Positions 16,598-26,078 of a stretch of 64,000 nucleotides of DNA are shown piece after piece. The first letter of the stretch is position 1. Each line of letters begins with the position of its first letter. Source of the DNA: DATJFQ01 sp035492775. Its GTDB lineage: Bacteria; Acidobacteriota; Vicinamibacteria; Vicinamibacterales; 2-12-FULL-66-21. The DNA lies in assembly GCA_035492775.1 (NCBI GenBank), contig DATJIW010000075.1:72654-136653 (forward strand). Reading direction: 5' to 3'. Both the position numbers and the translations under genes were made by a program. The notes under the pieces were generated by a model. That model saw only the letters and a program-made list of their open reading frames with translations, searched no databases and was not told where the DNA came from.

Positions 16598-16885
16598 TTA
16601 GACTTCGCGCAGAACCGAGACGTCCCTGACCGTCTCGTTTCCCAGCAGCTGCTGGAGGCGCGCCAGCACCGTTCCACGATTCCTGTGGATTTCCTGCGCC
16701 CAGCGTTGATCGCGCGCGCGGACGGTCAGGACATGGCCGGCCAGCTCGACGCTGGTCGCGCGCGCGATGGCCGGACCGACGGCGACCGACCACGCAAACG
16801 CGGTGCGCTCCTTCGACGCTGGCTGGCGCCGAAGCAGCTCCGCGAGCACGCTCGTCGTACACGACTGAAGCGATTGCACGATCAC
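16598..16885 (-). CDS. DUF721 / DciA-like protein
   Basis: 95 residues. The family pattern is clear: WSVAVGPAIARATSVELAGHVLTVRARDQRWAQEIHRNRGTVLARLQQLLG, with a conserved W near the start of the KH-like fold and the RWAQEL-type segment. DciA proteins load the replicative helicase in bacteria that lack DnaC; whether this short protein does so here is inference. It is the first gene of the minus-strand run with thiolase and hydroxyacyl-CoA dehydrogenase, and divergent from the DUF4412 gene. Confidence 0.8.
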   Translation of the reverse strand: MIVQSLQSCTTSVLAELLRRQPASKERTAFAWSVAVGPAIARATSVELAGHVLTVRARDQRWAQEIHRNRGTVLARLQQLLGNETVRDVSVLREV

Positions 16886-16907
16886 GCGATTGTAACAGGT
16901 GAGTGCG

Positions 16908-16929
16908 TATAATCGTTGGCCGGCGGAGG
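16908..16929 (+). promoter_or_regulatory. -10 box and ribosome binding site of the DUF4412 gene
   Basis: A perfect TATAAT (16908-16913) lies 20 nt before the ATG at 16934 and GGAGG (16925-16929) 4 nt before it. No good -35 is seen at the usual distance. Confidence 0.55.
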
Positions 16930-16933
16930 TGCC

Positions 16934-17731
16934 ATGAAATCACTGACGGCAGGGCTGACGGCGGCAATGGTGAGCCTGGCCGCGAGCGTCGCGACCGGCG
17001 CAAACGGCGTCATCATCACGGCGAAGGCGGTGTCTGGCGGAACGACGGAGACGCATCAGATTCAGCTCGACGCGGATCATCTGCGGGCCGACACAGGAGA
17101 CTCGAAGATGGTGATCTTCGACGGCGCGCGACAGGTGCTCGACATCATCAACAAGGATCAGAAGACCTATCGCGAACTGACGAAAGCGGATGTCGATCGC
17201 CTCGGGGAACAGATGTCAGGTGCGATGGCGCAGATGCAGGCGCAGATGGCGAACCTGCCGCCGGAACAGCGCGCCCGGATCGAGGCGATGATGAAAGGCC
17301 GCGGCGTGAACACCCCTGCAGGCGCCGCGTCGAAGCCCGAGTACCGGAAGGTCGGCACCGACAGGGTCGGGAAGTGGACCTGCGACAAGTACGACGTCTA
17401 CGAGAACGGCCGGAAATCCGGCGACGTCTGCACCGCCAGTGCGTCGGCGCTGGGGCTCTCCGACAGCGACTTCGCCGTGACGAAGCAGATGCAGTCGTTT
17501 TTTGCTGCGCTGCTGAAATTCGTGCCTGCGGCGCAGGCAAATCAGATGCTCACACTCCGCTCGTTCACGACGAACGGCCTGAACGGGATACCCGTGCGGC
17601 GGACGGAAACGAACGGAGACAGCATGGAACTGAGCGACATCGCCCGGCAGAACGTGCCGGATTCTGCGTTTCAGGTCCCTGCGGGATTTCAGAAGCAGCC
17701 GTTCATGACCGGCCGCGGCGCGGGTCGGTAA
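16934..17731 (+). CDS. Exported DUF4412-like protein
   Basis: 265 residues. Signal peptide MKSLTAGLTAAMVSLAASVATGANG, then a beta-rich domain with ADHLRADTGDSKMVIFDGARQVLDIINKDQKTYRELTKAD, a Met/Gln-rich helix (MAQMQAQMANLPPEQRARIEAMMKGRG) and a second half with WTCDKYDVYENGRKSGDVCTAS, where two cysteines may form a disulfide. The pattern of a periplasmic protein that reads like a salt-bridge or LolA-like beta sheet is typical of DUF4412. The start at 16934 is fixed by GGAGG and the signal peptide. Function is not established. The GH92 gene starts 4 bp downstream, so the two may be cotranscribed. Confidence 0.8.
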   Translation: MKSLTAGLTAAMVSLAASVATGANGVIITAKAVSGGTTETHQIQLDADHLRADTGDSKMVIFDGARQVLDIINKDQKTYRELTKADVDRLGEQMSGAMAQMQAQMANLPPEQRARIEAMMKGRGVNTPAGAASKPEYRKVGTDRVGKWTCDKYDVYENGRKSGDVCTASASALGLSDSDFAVTKQMQSFFAALLKFVPAAQANQMLTLRSFTTNGLNGIPVRRTETNGDSMELSDIARQNVPDSAFQVPAGFQKQPFMTGRGAGR

Positions 17732-17735
17732 CCGG

Positions 17736-20216
17736 ATGACGCCGGGTTGGCGGAACGTCAGCGTCGTGGTGGCGCTGACGGCATCTTCGGTCGCATCGTC
17801 CGGAGCCCAGGGAGGCCGCGATCCCGCCGGGCTCGTCAATCCGCTCATCGGCAGCGCGAACGGAGGGAACACGTTCCCGGGGGCCGTCGCGCCGTTCGGA
17901 ATGCTGGCGTGGAGTCCCGAGGAGACGCGCGGCGATGCGACGCGCGCCGCCGCTCCCGGCGGCTATCAATACTCCATTACCCGCATTCGCGGGTTCAGTC
18001 TCACGCACCTCTCCGGCACGGGATGTCGCGGCGCGTCCGGCGACGTCCCCTTCATGCCGTACGTCGGCGCCGTATCATCGTCGCCATCGGCTGACACGAA
18101 GAACGCCGTGTTCGCCAGCGACTTTTCGCACGACAACGAGCACGCGTCACCGGGAGTCTATTCGGTGGCGCTCGCGTCGGGTGTGCGTGTTGAACTCAGC
18201 GCGACGCCGCGGACGGGTGCCGGCCGGTTCACGTATCCCGCCGGTCAGCCGGCGGCGATGCTGGTTCGGGTGTCGGACTCGGAAGTTGGTTCGAGCGATG
18301 CGAGCGTGACGATCGATCGCGCATCCCGCACGATCACCGGCTCGGTCACGAGCGGCAACTTCTGCGGATATCTCAGCCCCGCCGGCCGCCACAGTTACTA
18401 CACGCTGCATTTCGTCGCAACCTTCGATCGCGCGTTTGCATCGATCGGAACATGGGAAGACGCTGCGCTGCACGCGGGCTCGACTTCGGCGCGCGGCGGC
18501 ACGACCTACGGCACGGACGGATATCCAGCGGCCCGCGCCGGCTCCGGCGCATACGTCACGTTCGCCCCGGGAACCAGTGTGGATGTTCGCGTCGGGATCT
18601 CGTATGTCAGTCTCGGGAACGCGCGCGCGAACCTTGCCTCCGAACAGCGGTCCGAACGCGCGTTCGAGAATGTCTCGGCCGACGCGAGGGAACGGTGGAA
18701 CGAGATCCTGCGGCGCGTTGACGTCAGCGGCGGGGCCGCGAGTACACGCCGTGTCTTCTATTCGGCGCTGTATCACTCGTTGCTGCACATGAACCTGTTC
18801 AGCGACTCGAACGGCGAGTATTACGGGTTCGACGGCCGGACCCACCGCGTGCGCGAACCGCAGCAGGCGCAATACGCGAACTTCTCCGGGTGGGACGTCT
18901 ATCGATCTCAAGTCCAGCTCGTGACGCTGCTCGATCCGCAGGTCGGCAGCGACATGGCGCAGTCGTTATTGAACCAGGCGGAGCAGAACGGTGGCGTCTG
19001 GGACCGCTGGACGCACGATTCCGGCGCGACGGCCGTCATGGAGGGAGACGCGTCGGCGTCGGCAGTCGGTTCCATCGCCGCGTTCGGCGGCACGAGCTTC
19101 GATATGAAAACCGCGCTCCAATCGCTCGTCCACGCGGCAACCGTCCCGACGCCCGGGGATCTGAGCGAAGAGGGCTGTCGCGTCATGTGCCGGGGTCAGC
19201 GTCCGTCGCTCGATCAGTGGCTCTCGATTCACTACATCGCGGCGACATCACACGCCTGGGGCGGAGCGGGAGAAACGCTGGAGGATGCGACCGCCGATTT
19301 TGCCGTGTCCCAGCTCGCGGTTCGCGCCGGAGATACGGCAACGGAACGGCAGTTCCTCGCACGCTCCGGTTACTGGCGGAACGTGTTCAATAAGTTACCA
19401 ACGATCGTCGCATCGCGTGCGCGCGCCCGCGGACGCGGCGGCAGCGCTCCGGAGCCGGCACCGGCGGCTCCTCCCGAAAAGCCGCAACCCGGGGGATACG
19501 TGCAGGACCGTAATGCGGATGGCACATGGCCAGCGTTGGACCCCGCGTCGAGCGACGGCTTCGCCGAAGGCAGTTCGGTCCAATACACGTGGATGGTGCC
19601 GTTCGACCTGCGGGGCCTCATCGATGCGATGGGCGGCAACGACGCGGCCAACGGACGGCTTGACGCGTTTTTCCGCAAACCAGATGGGGCACGCGCCCTG
19701 ACCAGGGCCGGCGGCCTGCACGCTGAGCTCGACAACGAGCCGTCGTTGGGCTCGCCTTTCGTCTACCTCTACACTGGACAACCGTCAAAGGCAGAGGAGA
19801 TCGTTCGTGACGTGCAGACGACGCTCTGGAAGGATGCGCCAGATGGGATCCCTGGCAACGACGATCTGGGCGAGATGTCCTCGTGGTTCGTCTGGACAGC
19901 GATAGGCCTCTACCCGGGCATTCCCGGCCGCGCGGAGCTGTTCGTGACCACGCCGCTGTTCGACCGCATCGTCTTGCATCGCGCCGATGGCAAGACGATC
20001 ACGATTGACGCTGCGGGCGCGACCGCCGCGGACGCGTCGTACGTGCAGGCGCTCGACGTCAACGGCCACGCGTCGAACCGCGCATGGCTGCCGGAGTCGT
20101 TCGTGCGTGACGGGGGTACGCTGCGCTTCAGGCTGGGAACTACGCGATCAGGCACGTGGGCGGTCGCTGCAGGCGACGCCCCGCCGTCGTTTCCGCCAGG
20201 CTCGACAGGAGGATAA
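17736..20216 (+). CDS. Exported GH92 family alpha-mannosidase
   Basis: 826 residues. Signal sequence MTPGWRNVSVVVALTASSVASSGAQG, then the GH92 opening VNPLIGSANGGNTFPGAVAPFGMLAWSPE and the galactose-mutarotase-like beta-sandwich, then the (alpha/alpha)6 domain with RVFYSALYHSLLHMNLFSD, GWDVYRSQ and the late motif GNDDLGEMSSWFVWTAIGLYP. GH92 enzymes are calcium-dependent exo-acting alpha-1,2/1,3-mannosidases acting on yeast mannan or N-glycans. An Ala/Pro/Arg-rich linker (about 560-590) is unusual but in frame. Ends in a strong bidirectional terminator shared with the convergent DUF1080-like gene. Confidence 0.93.
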   Translation: MTPGWRNVSVVVALTASSVASSGAQGGRDPAGLVNPLIGSANGGNTFPGAVAPFGMLAWSPEETRGDATRAAAPGGYQYSITRIRGFSLTHLSGTGCRGASGDVPFMPYVGAVSSSPSADTKNAVFASDFSHDNEHASPGVYSVALASGVRVELSATPRTGAGRFTYPAGQPAAMLVRVSDSEVGSSDASVTIDRASRTITGSVTSGNFCGYLSPAGRHSYYTLHFVATFDRAFASIGTWEDAALHAGSTSARGGTTYGTDGYPAARAGSGAYVTFAPGTSVDVRVGISYVSLGNARANLASEQRSERAFENVSADARERWNEILRRVDVSGGAASTRRVFYSALYHSLLHMNLFSDSNGEYYGFDGRTHRVREPQQAQYANFSGWDVYRSQVQLVTLLDPQVGSDMAQSLLNQAEQNGGVWDRWTHDSGATAVMEGDASASAVGSIAAFGGTSFDMKTALQSLVHAATVPTPGDLSEEGCRVMCRGQRPSLDQWLSIHYIAATSHAWGGAGETLEDATADFAVSQLAVRAGDTATERQFLARSGYWRNVFNKLPTIVASRARARGRGGSAPEPAPAAPPEKPQPGGYVQDRNADGTWPALDPASSDGFAEGSSVQYTWMVPFDLRGLIDAMGGNDAANGRLDAFFRKPDGARALTRAGGLHAELDNEPSLGSPFVYLYTGQPSKAEEIVRDVQTTLWKDAPDGIPGNDDLGEMSSWFVWTAIGLYPGIPGRAELFVTTPLFDRIVLHRADGKTITIDAAGATAADASYVQALDVNGHASNRAWLPESFVRDGGTLRFRLGTTRSGTWAVAAGDAPPSFPPGSTGG

Positions 20217-20222
20217 AAGAGG

Positions 20223-20250
20223 TGGGAACGGCAGCGCGCTGCCATTCCCA
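20223..20250. terminator. Bidirectional terminator between GH92 and DUF1080-like genes
   Basis: A 28-bp hairpin: arms TGGGAAC-GGCAGC and GCTGCC-ATTCCCA pair with one mismatch around a GCGC centre. TTT follows on the plus strand and TCTTTT on the minus strand, so it can stop both convergent genes. Confidence 0.75.
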
Positions 20251-20279
20251 TTTGATGGAGCAACCGGTTTGTTGTGCGC

Positions 20280-20990
20280 CTACTTGCTCATCGAGAGCCC
20301 GCTGACGGTGCCCTCGGTGTTGTGCGCGAAGCGGATGCCATAGACGCCGTCGGTCGACTTCAGCTTGCCGTCGCCGACGGCTTCGCTCTTCGGATAGCTC
20401 GCGACCTGCGTGCCGTTGATCGAGCAGGTCACGTTATCGCCTTTCACGGACATCGCGATTTCCTGCGTGACCGGTTGATCTTTGCCGGCCGCCTTGTGCA
20501 CCGCATCGTTCGCCTGCGGCCGCCGTCCGCCGAGGGCGAACGCCGCCGGGCCGAATCCCCGGACGATGAACGTGCCGTTGCCATAGGCGGTGCAATAGAG
20601 ATACGTGGCCTGCGGCGTGCCCATGTCGTTGCCGGCGATCACGATGCCATACGGATGCGGATGATCGTTGAGGTTCATGTACTTCGGCTCGGTGAACGTC
20701 GCTTTCACCGTGTAATCGCCGGACGCCTTGTTGGCGGGGTTCCAGTACGTGATCGCGGGACCGGTGACGACGTGCAGATCGCTCCCCTTCATTTCGAGCT
20801 TGGCGTCGCTGACGCTCTGCCCCGATTCGGTCGGATCGACCATGCCCTGCCAGCCAGCTGCATGAATGCCGCCGCCTTCGACCTTGCGCGCGGTCTCCTG
20901 CATTTGGCCGTGCTGCATCTGCGCGTGCATGCCCGATGGAACGAGCAGCGCGAGCGCAATCGCGAACGTTGAACCGTACACCAGACGCAT
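20280..20990 (-). CDS. Exported DUF1080-like (3-keto-disaccharide hydrolase-type) protein
   Basis: 236 residues. The ATG at 20990 has AAGGAG 7 nt upstream and opens signal peptide MRLVYGSTFAIALALLVPSGMHA. A Met/Gln/His-rich mature N-terminus (QMQHGQMQE) precedes a single concanavalin-like sandwich with GDYTVKATFTEPKYMNLNDHPHPYGIVIAG, CSINGTQVASYPKSEAVGDGKLKSTDGVYGIRFAHNTEGTVSGL; this closing strand pattern is that of DUF1080 domains. Some DUF1080 proteins hydrolyse 3-keto-glycosides, many are binding modules. A substrate is not evident. Possible cotranscription with the penicillin acylase gene that ends 43 bp upstream. Confidence 0.7.
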   Translation of the reverse strand: MRLVYGSTFAIALALLVPSGMHAQMQHGQMQETARKVEGGGIHAAGWQGMVDPTESGQSVSDAKLEMKGSDLHVVTGPAITYWNPANKASGDYTVKATFTEPKYMNLNDHPHPYGIVIAGNDMGTPQATYLYCTAYGNGTFIVRGFGPAAFALGGRRPQANDAVHKAAGKDQPVTQEIAMSVKGDNVTCSINGTQVASYPKSEAVGDGKLKSTDGVYGIRFAHNTEGTVSGLSMSK

Positions 20991-21032
20991 GCGGATCTCC
21001 TTCATAGTAAATGTGTCGTGCGGGGGTCTATC

Positions 21033-23195
21033 CTATCGCACCTCACCGGCCGTCTGCGAAGCCGCTTCTCCCGGGTGGTACGTGCGCTCCGCATGTGCTT
21101 CGACCTGCGGGCGATAGAAGTAGACCTCGCGCAAGTCTCCGCTCGCGTAGCGCGACGCCTGATCGTTGAAATGTATCGATGACGGGTCGCCGCTCACGCC
21201 GCCGGCCGTCACCGCGCGCGCGTGCACCTCGTCGCCGAACTCGATTGCGGCAACGAAACTGTTTCCGGTGTAGCCGTACATCTTCCTGGTATTGGGATAG
21301 CGCCGCGCACCGAACGACGCGAGCGAACCCCAGCGGGACGAGGTGAAGCCTACGGGGATGGACGCCTTCGAATCGTCCGCGTGTGGCGTGATGGCGTCGT
21401 CGAAACGCTGGAAGCGATTGATGTCGCCCCAGGCGGTGCGCCACGTCCCGAAGTCCTGCGTGAGCCGATTGGAGGCCCGCGCGAGCGCGTTCAGCAGATC
21501 CGCCGGCGACGCCCGATTGACGCGGTTGCCGATTGCTTCCCCCCAGTACACCGCCAGCGAGGTCGGGATCGAGGAAGTCGACCAGCGATAGTCCCAGTGC
21601 CGCAGCGCCTCAATCGGCTGGGCCAGCTTCACCTTGAGGGCCGACCCTGCAGGCTCGGCGTCCCACGCCTCGAGCAGCGCCGGAAGGTGATCCGCAAACC
21701 AAGGCAGGTAGCTGTCGAAGCCCGTCGCGATCAGGGAATCGATCGTGTAGTCGGTCCGGCTGGGGAGCACACGAAGCGCGTGCTCGCCGCGCGCGCTCTC
21801 TTCGGTGCCACGATCGACGTAGGCGGGGTAATCATTCCGCTTCGGACTGTTGTCAGGACCGGCGGCGGACCACGGCCAATTATTGGAGTTGTACAGCCAC
21901 CCGTTGGGTGGGTTGAACACGTGCGGAGTCTCGTCGACAGACATCAGCCCGTGCCAGTCCGTGCCCGGGTCGCTGCCGTCAACGGGCTTGGTCCAGTCGA
22001 ACTTCGGGTCGCGCTTCGGTATGAAGTTGGAGTGGAAGTAAGCGATGTTGCCGTCGGCATCGGCATAGACAGTATTGTTCGACGAATTGGTGTGCAGCTG
22101 CATCGTGTCCAGGAACGCCTTGTAGCTGCCCGCCTTCGTACGCGTGAACGATTGTTTGATCGCGTTCACCGGGTCCTGCATCATCCGCACGCTGATCCAC
22201 TTGCCGTCGGCCTGGCGCACGACCGGACCATGCTGGGTGAAATAGAGCCTGAAGGTCTTCTGCGCCATGCCATTGGCCGTCTTGTACGAAAGGACGACGT
22301 TGCGGGTCTTCATCGAGCGTTCCTCGCCGCCGTACTTGTAGTAGGCCGCGTTGCCCTTCTTGACGATCGTCTCGGCATATTCGTCGATGTTGTCGACGCC
22401 GCTCGACGTGTGCATCCAGCCCGCACGATCGTTGAAGCCCTGATAGACGAAGAACTGTCCCCACGTGATGGCGCCGTACGCGTTCAGACCTTCGCCGCTC
22501 ACCATCTGCGCCTCTTCCCGGAAGAAGAACGACGTGTGCGGATTGATATAGAGCAGGGCGTGATGGTTCTTCTCAATTGCCGGTGAAATAGCGATTCCGT
22601 TGGACCCCGTGGGTTCGACGTAACCATCGTCGCGCGGCGGAGCCGGCGGCGGCAGGGCGCCGGGATAGAACGCGGCGAGCTGCGTCAGGTTCACACGCTC
22701 GATATCGGGCCCGATGCTGCCGTCGCTGAAGCTGAGCGGCATCCACGGTTCGAAATGGGTGATGACGCGCGGCTTCACCGACGGGTGCGTCGCCAGGAAG
22801 AAATTCAGGCCGTCGGCCCACGCCTGCATCAGCGTCTTCAGCCACGGTTGCGCCCGCTCGTATTTCGCCTTCAAATCATCGGCGTCGTTGATCAGCCGAT
22901 AGCGCAAATCGTTGTAGATCGATCGCTCTCCCTCGGCCTCGGCCAGCCGCCCCAGAGAGATGAGGTAATTGGTCTCCACGCGATTGAAGTCGTCTTCGGC
23001 CTGCGCATAGATCACACCAAACACGGCATCGGCATCGGTTGTCCCATACACGTGGGGCACGCCCCAGGTGTCGCGGATGATCGTGATGCGCTGCGCCTGC
23101 GCTTCCCACCGGCTGCGATCCGCGGTGGTCTCCTGCGCCGCTGCCGTCAGCGGAAGAGAACACGCCAGAGCGACGAGAATCGTCAGCTGTTTCAT
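21033..23195 (-). CDS. Exported penicillin acylase family N-terminal nucleophile hydrolase
   Basis: 720 residues. Signal peptide ends at TAAAQ (about 21). The alpha-chain region has ITIIRDTWGVPHVYGTTDADAVFGVIYAQAEDDFNRVE, the family opening. The autoproteolysis site is TGSNGIAIS with Ser198 as N-terminal nucleophile, placed as in penicillin and acyl-homoserine-lactone acylases. The beta chain has INPHTSFFFREEAQMVSGEGLNAYGAITWGQFFVYQGFND and the oxyanion region. It should cleave an amide side chain in the periplasm, for example of beta-lactams or acyl-homoserine lactones; the substrate is unknown. Next to other exported hydrolases. Confidence 0.92.
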   Translation of the reverse strand: MKQLTILVALACSLPLTAAAQETTADRSRWEAQAQRITIIRDTWGVPHVYGTTDADAVFGVIYAQAEDDFNRVETNYLISLGRLAEAEGERSIYNDLRYRLINDADDLKAKYERAQPWLKTLMQAWADGLNFFLATHPSVKPRVITHFEPWMPLSFSDGSIGPDIERVNLTQLAAFYPGALPPPAPPRDDGYVEPTGSNGIAISPAIEKNHHALLYINPHTSFFFREEAQMVSGEGLNAYGAITWGQFFVYQGFNDRAGWMHTSSGVDNIDEYAETIVKKGNAAYYKYGGEERSMKTRNVVLSYKTANGMAQKTFRLYFTQHGPVVRQADGKWISVRMMQDPVNAIKQSFTRTKAGSYKAFLDTMQLHTNSSNNTVYADADGNIAYFHSNFIPKRDPKFDWTKPVDGSDPGTDWHGLMSVDETPHVFNPPNGWLYNSNNWPWSAAGPDNSPKRNDYPAYVDRGTEESARGEHALRVLPSRTDYTIDSLIATGFDSYLPWFADHLPALLEAWDAEPAGSALKVKLAQPIEALRHWDYRWSTSSIPTSLAVYWGEAIGNRVNRASPADLLNALARASNRLTQDFGTWRTAWGDINRFQRFDDAITPHADDSKASIPVGFTSSRWGSLASFGARRYPNTRKMYGYTGNSFVAAIEFGDEVHARAVTAGGVSGDPSSIHFNDQASRYASGDLREVYFYRPQVEAHAERTYHPGEAASQTAGEVR

Positions 23196-23411
23196 GCGGC
23201 TGATGATAGTGCACCGGGAGTATGGATGGAAACGGCGAAGAGGCCGGCGGCGTAGTGAAAAGCAGGTGGTCGGGATGCGTCTTCGAATCGCCCGCGCGCT
23301 TGCCCCGTCAGTCGTCTCGTCGTCGCCGCGGCGCTCCTTTAGTGCTCTCCGGTCCGCTGCACGCGAACGACCGCGTCATCACCGCGATGGCCCACTGAGC
23401 GCCGGCGAAGA

Positions 23412-26072
23412 TCAGGCGCCGCTTTGAAGCGCGGATGTCGGACTGAGCGCGGCCGCGCGCCGGGCGGGGACGAGCGCGGCGCACAAGGCGACGATCAGCA
23501 GCAGCGCAGCGACAGCGACGAATGTGACAGGGTCGGTCGGCGTTGTGTTCACGAGCTGTGAAGCAATGGCGCGGGAACAGAACGCCGCGCTAATCGCGCC
23601 AACGACGATCCCAAACACCACGGGTCGCGCGGCCTGAGAGACGACGAGCTTGAGCACTGTGCCCCGAGATGCGCCGAGGGCCATCCGGATCCCGATCTCG
23701 GATGTCCGCTGCGACGCGAAGTACGCGATCACGCCGTAGATGCCAACGCCCGCCAGGACGAGACCAACACACCCGAGCAGGACGAGCAACATCGTGTTGA
23801 ACCGCGCCGTGTCGAGCGTTGCCGCCATCCGCTGCTCCATCGTCCGCTCGCTGAACAGCGGGACGCCGGGATCGAGGCCGAAGATCACGTGCCGCACGGC
23901 CGGCCCCAGCGACGCGGCGTCCGATGACGTGCGCGCGGCGACGAAGAGCGTGCGACGCGTCCATCCCCACGCCATGTCATCGAGTTGCGCCATCGGCTGA
24001 TAGAACTCCAGGTCCGTCGGAGCGGCCGGGCCATCGAAATGCAGGTCGGGGACGACGCCGATGACCGTTTTCGGACCTTCAGGAGCGGACCCGTTGACGT
24101 GGCGGCCGATGGGGTCCTGATTCGGCCAGAGCCGCTGCGCCAGACTCTGATTGACGATCATGACGAGCGGCGCGCCCGCGCGGTCGGTGGGCTGGAAATC
24201 CCGGCCTTTGAGGATTGGAATACCCATGGTCGCGAAGTACCCCGGCGAGATGAAGCGCGCCATACTCTGGCGGACGTTCCGCAGCTCCGGTGCCTCGCCC
24301 TCCGGGACGAGACCGTTGGAGAAGGTTCCGACGCCTGGAACGTTCGAGGCGATGGCTGCAGCTCTTACTCCCGGGATGTTCGACACGCCTTCCTGGATCG
24401 CCTGGACGGCGTGGGCGACCGCGTCCGTGCCGGCGTATTTCACCTCCGGCAGAGAAAAGCGCGCTGAATAGACGCCGTGCGGGTCGAACCCCGGCGAGAC
24501 CCGCTGCGCAGCGATCGCGCTTCGGATCAGGAGTCCGGCGCCGACGAGCAGAACGAGCGCGAGCGCGACTTCTGCTCCGATGAGGAACGAGCGCACGATA
24601 TCGCGAGCGCCGCGCGAACCGGCCCCGCGGATGCCCTCCTTCAGCGTCGAATTGATGTCGGTGCGTGCCGCGCGCCATGCCGGCACTAAACCAAAGGCGA
24701 TGCTCGAAACGATGGCGAGGGCGACCGCGAAGCCGAGCGCCGTGCCGTCGATGCGCGCCTGATCCAGGCGCGGCACGCCTTGCGGCGCCCTGGCCACGAG
24801 TACGGCAATCAGTGCCCACGCCAGCGCAATGCCGGCAACGGCCGACACCAGTCCGAGGACGAGGCTTTCCGTAAACAACTGTCGGACCAGACGGCCCTGG
24901 CCGGCGCCGAGCGCGCTTCGGACGGCGAGTTCGCGGGCGCGCGCGGCGCCGCGTGCCAGCAGCAGGTTGGACACGTTGCCGCACGCGATGAGCAGGACGA
25001 ATCCAACGGCTCCGAGCAGGACGAACAGACGTTCCCGGTAGTCTCCGACGAACGTCTGCATCATCGGCCGTACCGTGAGCCCGCGCTCCGCATCGTCCTG
25101 CGGAAAGCGCGCGCGGAGGTCGGCGGCAATCCGGTCGAGCTGTTGCTGCGCCTGCTGCGGCGACACGCCCTCCTTGAGGCGTGCGATCACGTCGAGAAAG
25201 TGTTCGTCGTGCATGGCCTTTCGCTCGGGCGTGAAGGCGATGGGGACCCAGATGTCCTCGGCGTCCGACGTGAAATCGAACGAGGGGGGCATGACGCCGA
25301 TAATCGTGTACGGCCGCGCGTCGAGCGTGATGGTCTTCCCGAGCACGCTGCGGTCGGCGCCGAACTGCCGGGTCCAGTACTTGTGGCTCAAGACGACGAC
25401 CTGTTCGCGGCCCGGCTCGTCGTCTTCGGGCCCGAACACCCGGCCGACTGCCGCGTTGACGCGGTACGTCCGGAAGAATCCGCCCGTCGCCCTGGCGCCG
25501 ATGATTCGCTCGGCGCCTTCGTCGCGCGCCAGTGTGAAGCTGGTCGTCGTGCTGGCCGCCACGGCATCGAACACGTTTTGCTCCGCCATCATGTCGACGA
25601 AGTTGCCCGCCGACATCGCGCCTCGCCCGAAGTCGCGCCACATCTCATTGATCACGAACAGGCGATCGGGGTCGGGCACCGGGAGCGGACGGAGCACGAC
25701 GGCGTTGACGGCGCTGAAGATCGCCGTGGTCGCGCCGATGCCGAGTGCCAGCGTCGCGACGGCGATCAGCGTGAACGCGGGCGTCGCGAGCATCTGGCGG
25801 AGCGCGAACGCGGCGTCCTGGCGCAGTTCGGTGAAGTACTGGCTCGATCGCATCCGGTGTTCCCTCTGCAGGCCGATGGCTCGGCACTCGCGGCGCGTGC
25901 GTGTGACGTCGCCGAAGCGCGCCGCTGCCGCGTGGCGCGCTTCGACTTCCGAGAGGCCGGCGGCCATGAGCTCGCGCGTGCGCATCTCGAGATGAAAATC
26001 CAGCTCGGCGTCGACCTCCTCGTCGACACTCGGCCGCCAGAGGCGCAATGGAAAACGCGTGCGAAGGTCCAC
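23412..26072 (-). CDS. Long ADOP-type permease (MacB/FtsX, prefix domain)
   Basis: 886 residues. Residues 1-80 form the cytoplasmic permease prefix domain (VDEEVDAELDFHLEMRTRELMAAGLSEVEARHAAAARFGD), then two tandem MacB periplasmic core plus FtsX units: membrane segment TLIAVATLALGIGATTAIFS near 100, three segments near 380-470, one near 520, and three at the end, closing with PARRAAALSPTSALQSG. This is the acidobacterial duplicated orphan permease pattern. No ATPase gene is adjacent. It starts with GTG 6 bp after the padR stop and is probably cotranscribed with it. Such permeases likely export peptides or lipids, unproven. It faces the short ADOP at 26505 across a common regulatory gap. Confidence 0.9.
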   Translation of the reverse strand: MDLRTRFPLRLWRPSVDEEVDAELDFHLEMRTRELMAAGLSEVEARHAAAARFGDVTRTRRECRAIGLQREHRMRSSQYFTELRQDAAFALRQMLATPAFTLIAVATLALGIGATTAIFSAVNAVVLRPLPVPDPDRLFVINEMWRDFGRGAMSAGNFVDMMAEQNVFDAVAASTTTSFTLARDEGAERIIGARATGGFFRTYRVNAAVGRVFGPEDDEPGREQVVVLSHKYWTRQFGADRSVLGKTITLDARPYTIIGVMPPSFDFTSDAEDIWVPIAFTPERKAMHDEHFLDVIARLKEGVSPQQAQQQLDRIAADLRARFPQDDAERGLTVRPMMQTFVGDYRERLFVLLGAVGFVLLIACGNVSNLLLARGAARARELAVRSALGAGQGRLVRQLFTESLVLGLVSAVAGIALAWALIAVLVARAPQGVPRLDQARIDGTALGFAVALAIVSSIAFGLVPAWRAARTDINSTLKEGIRGAGSRGARDIVRSFLIGAEVALALVLLVGAGLLIRSAIAAQRVSPGFDPHGVYSARFSLPEVKYAGTDAVAHAVQAIQEGVSNIPGVRAAAIASNVPGVGTFSNGLVPEGEAPELRNVRQSMARFISPGYFATMGIPILKGRDFQPTDRAGAPLVMIVNQSLAQRLWPNQDPIGRHVNGSAPEGPKTVIGVVPDLHFDGPAAPTDLEFYQPMAQLDDMAWGWTRRTLFVAARTSSDAASLGPAVRHVIFGLDPGVPLFSERTMEQRMAATLDTARFNTMLLVLLGCVGLVLAGVGIYGVIAYFASQRTSEIGIRMALGASRGTVLKLVVSQAARPVVFGIVVGAISAAFCSRAIASQLVNTTPTDPVTFVAVAALLLIVALCAALVPARRAAALSPTSALQSGA

Positions 26073-26078
26073 CCGGAT

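Noticed and set aside
21222..22586. 454-residue plus-strand frame antisense to the penicillin acylase
   Set aside because: Shadow of a well-defined acylase gene.
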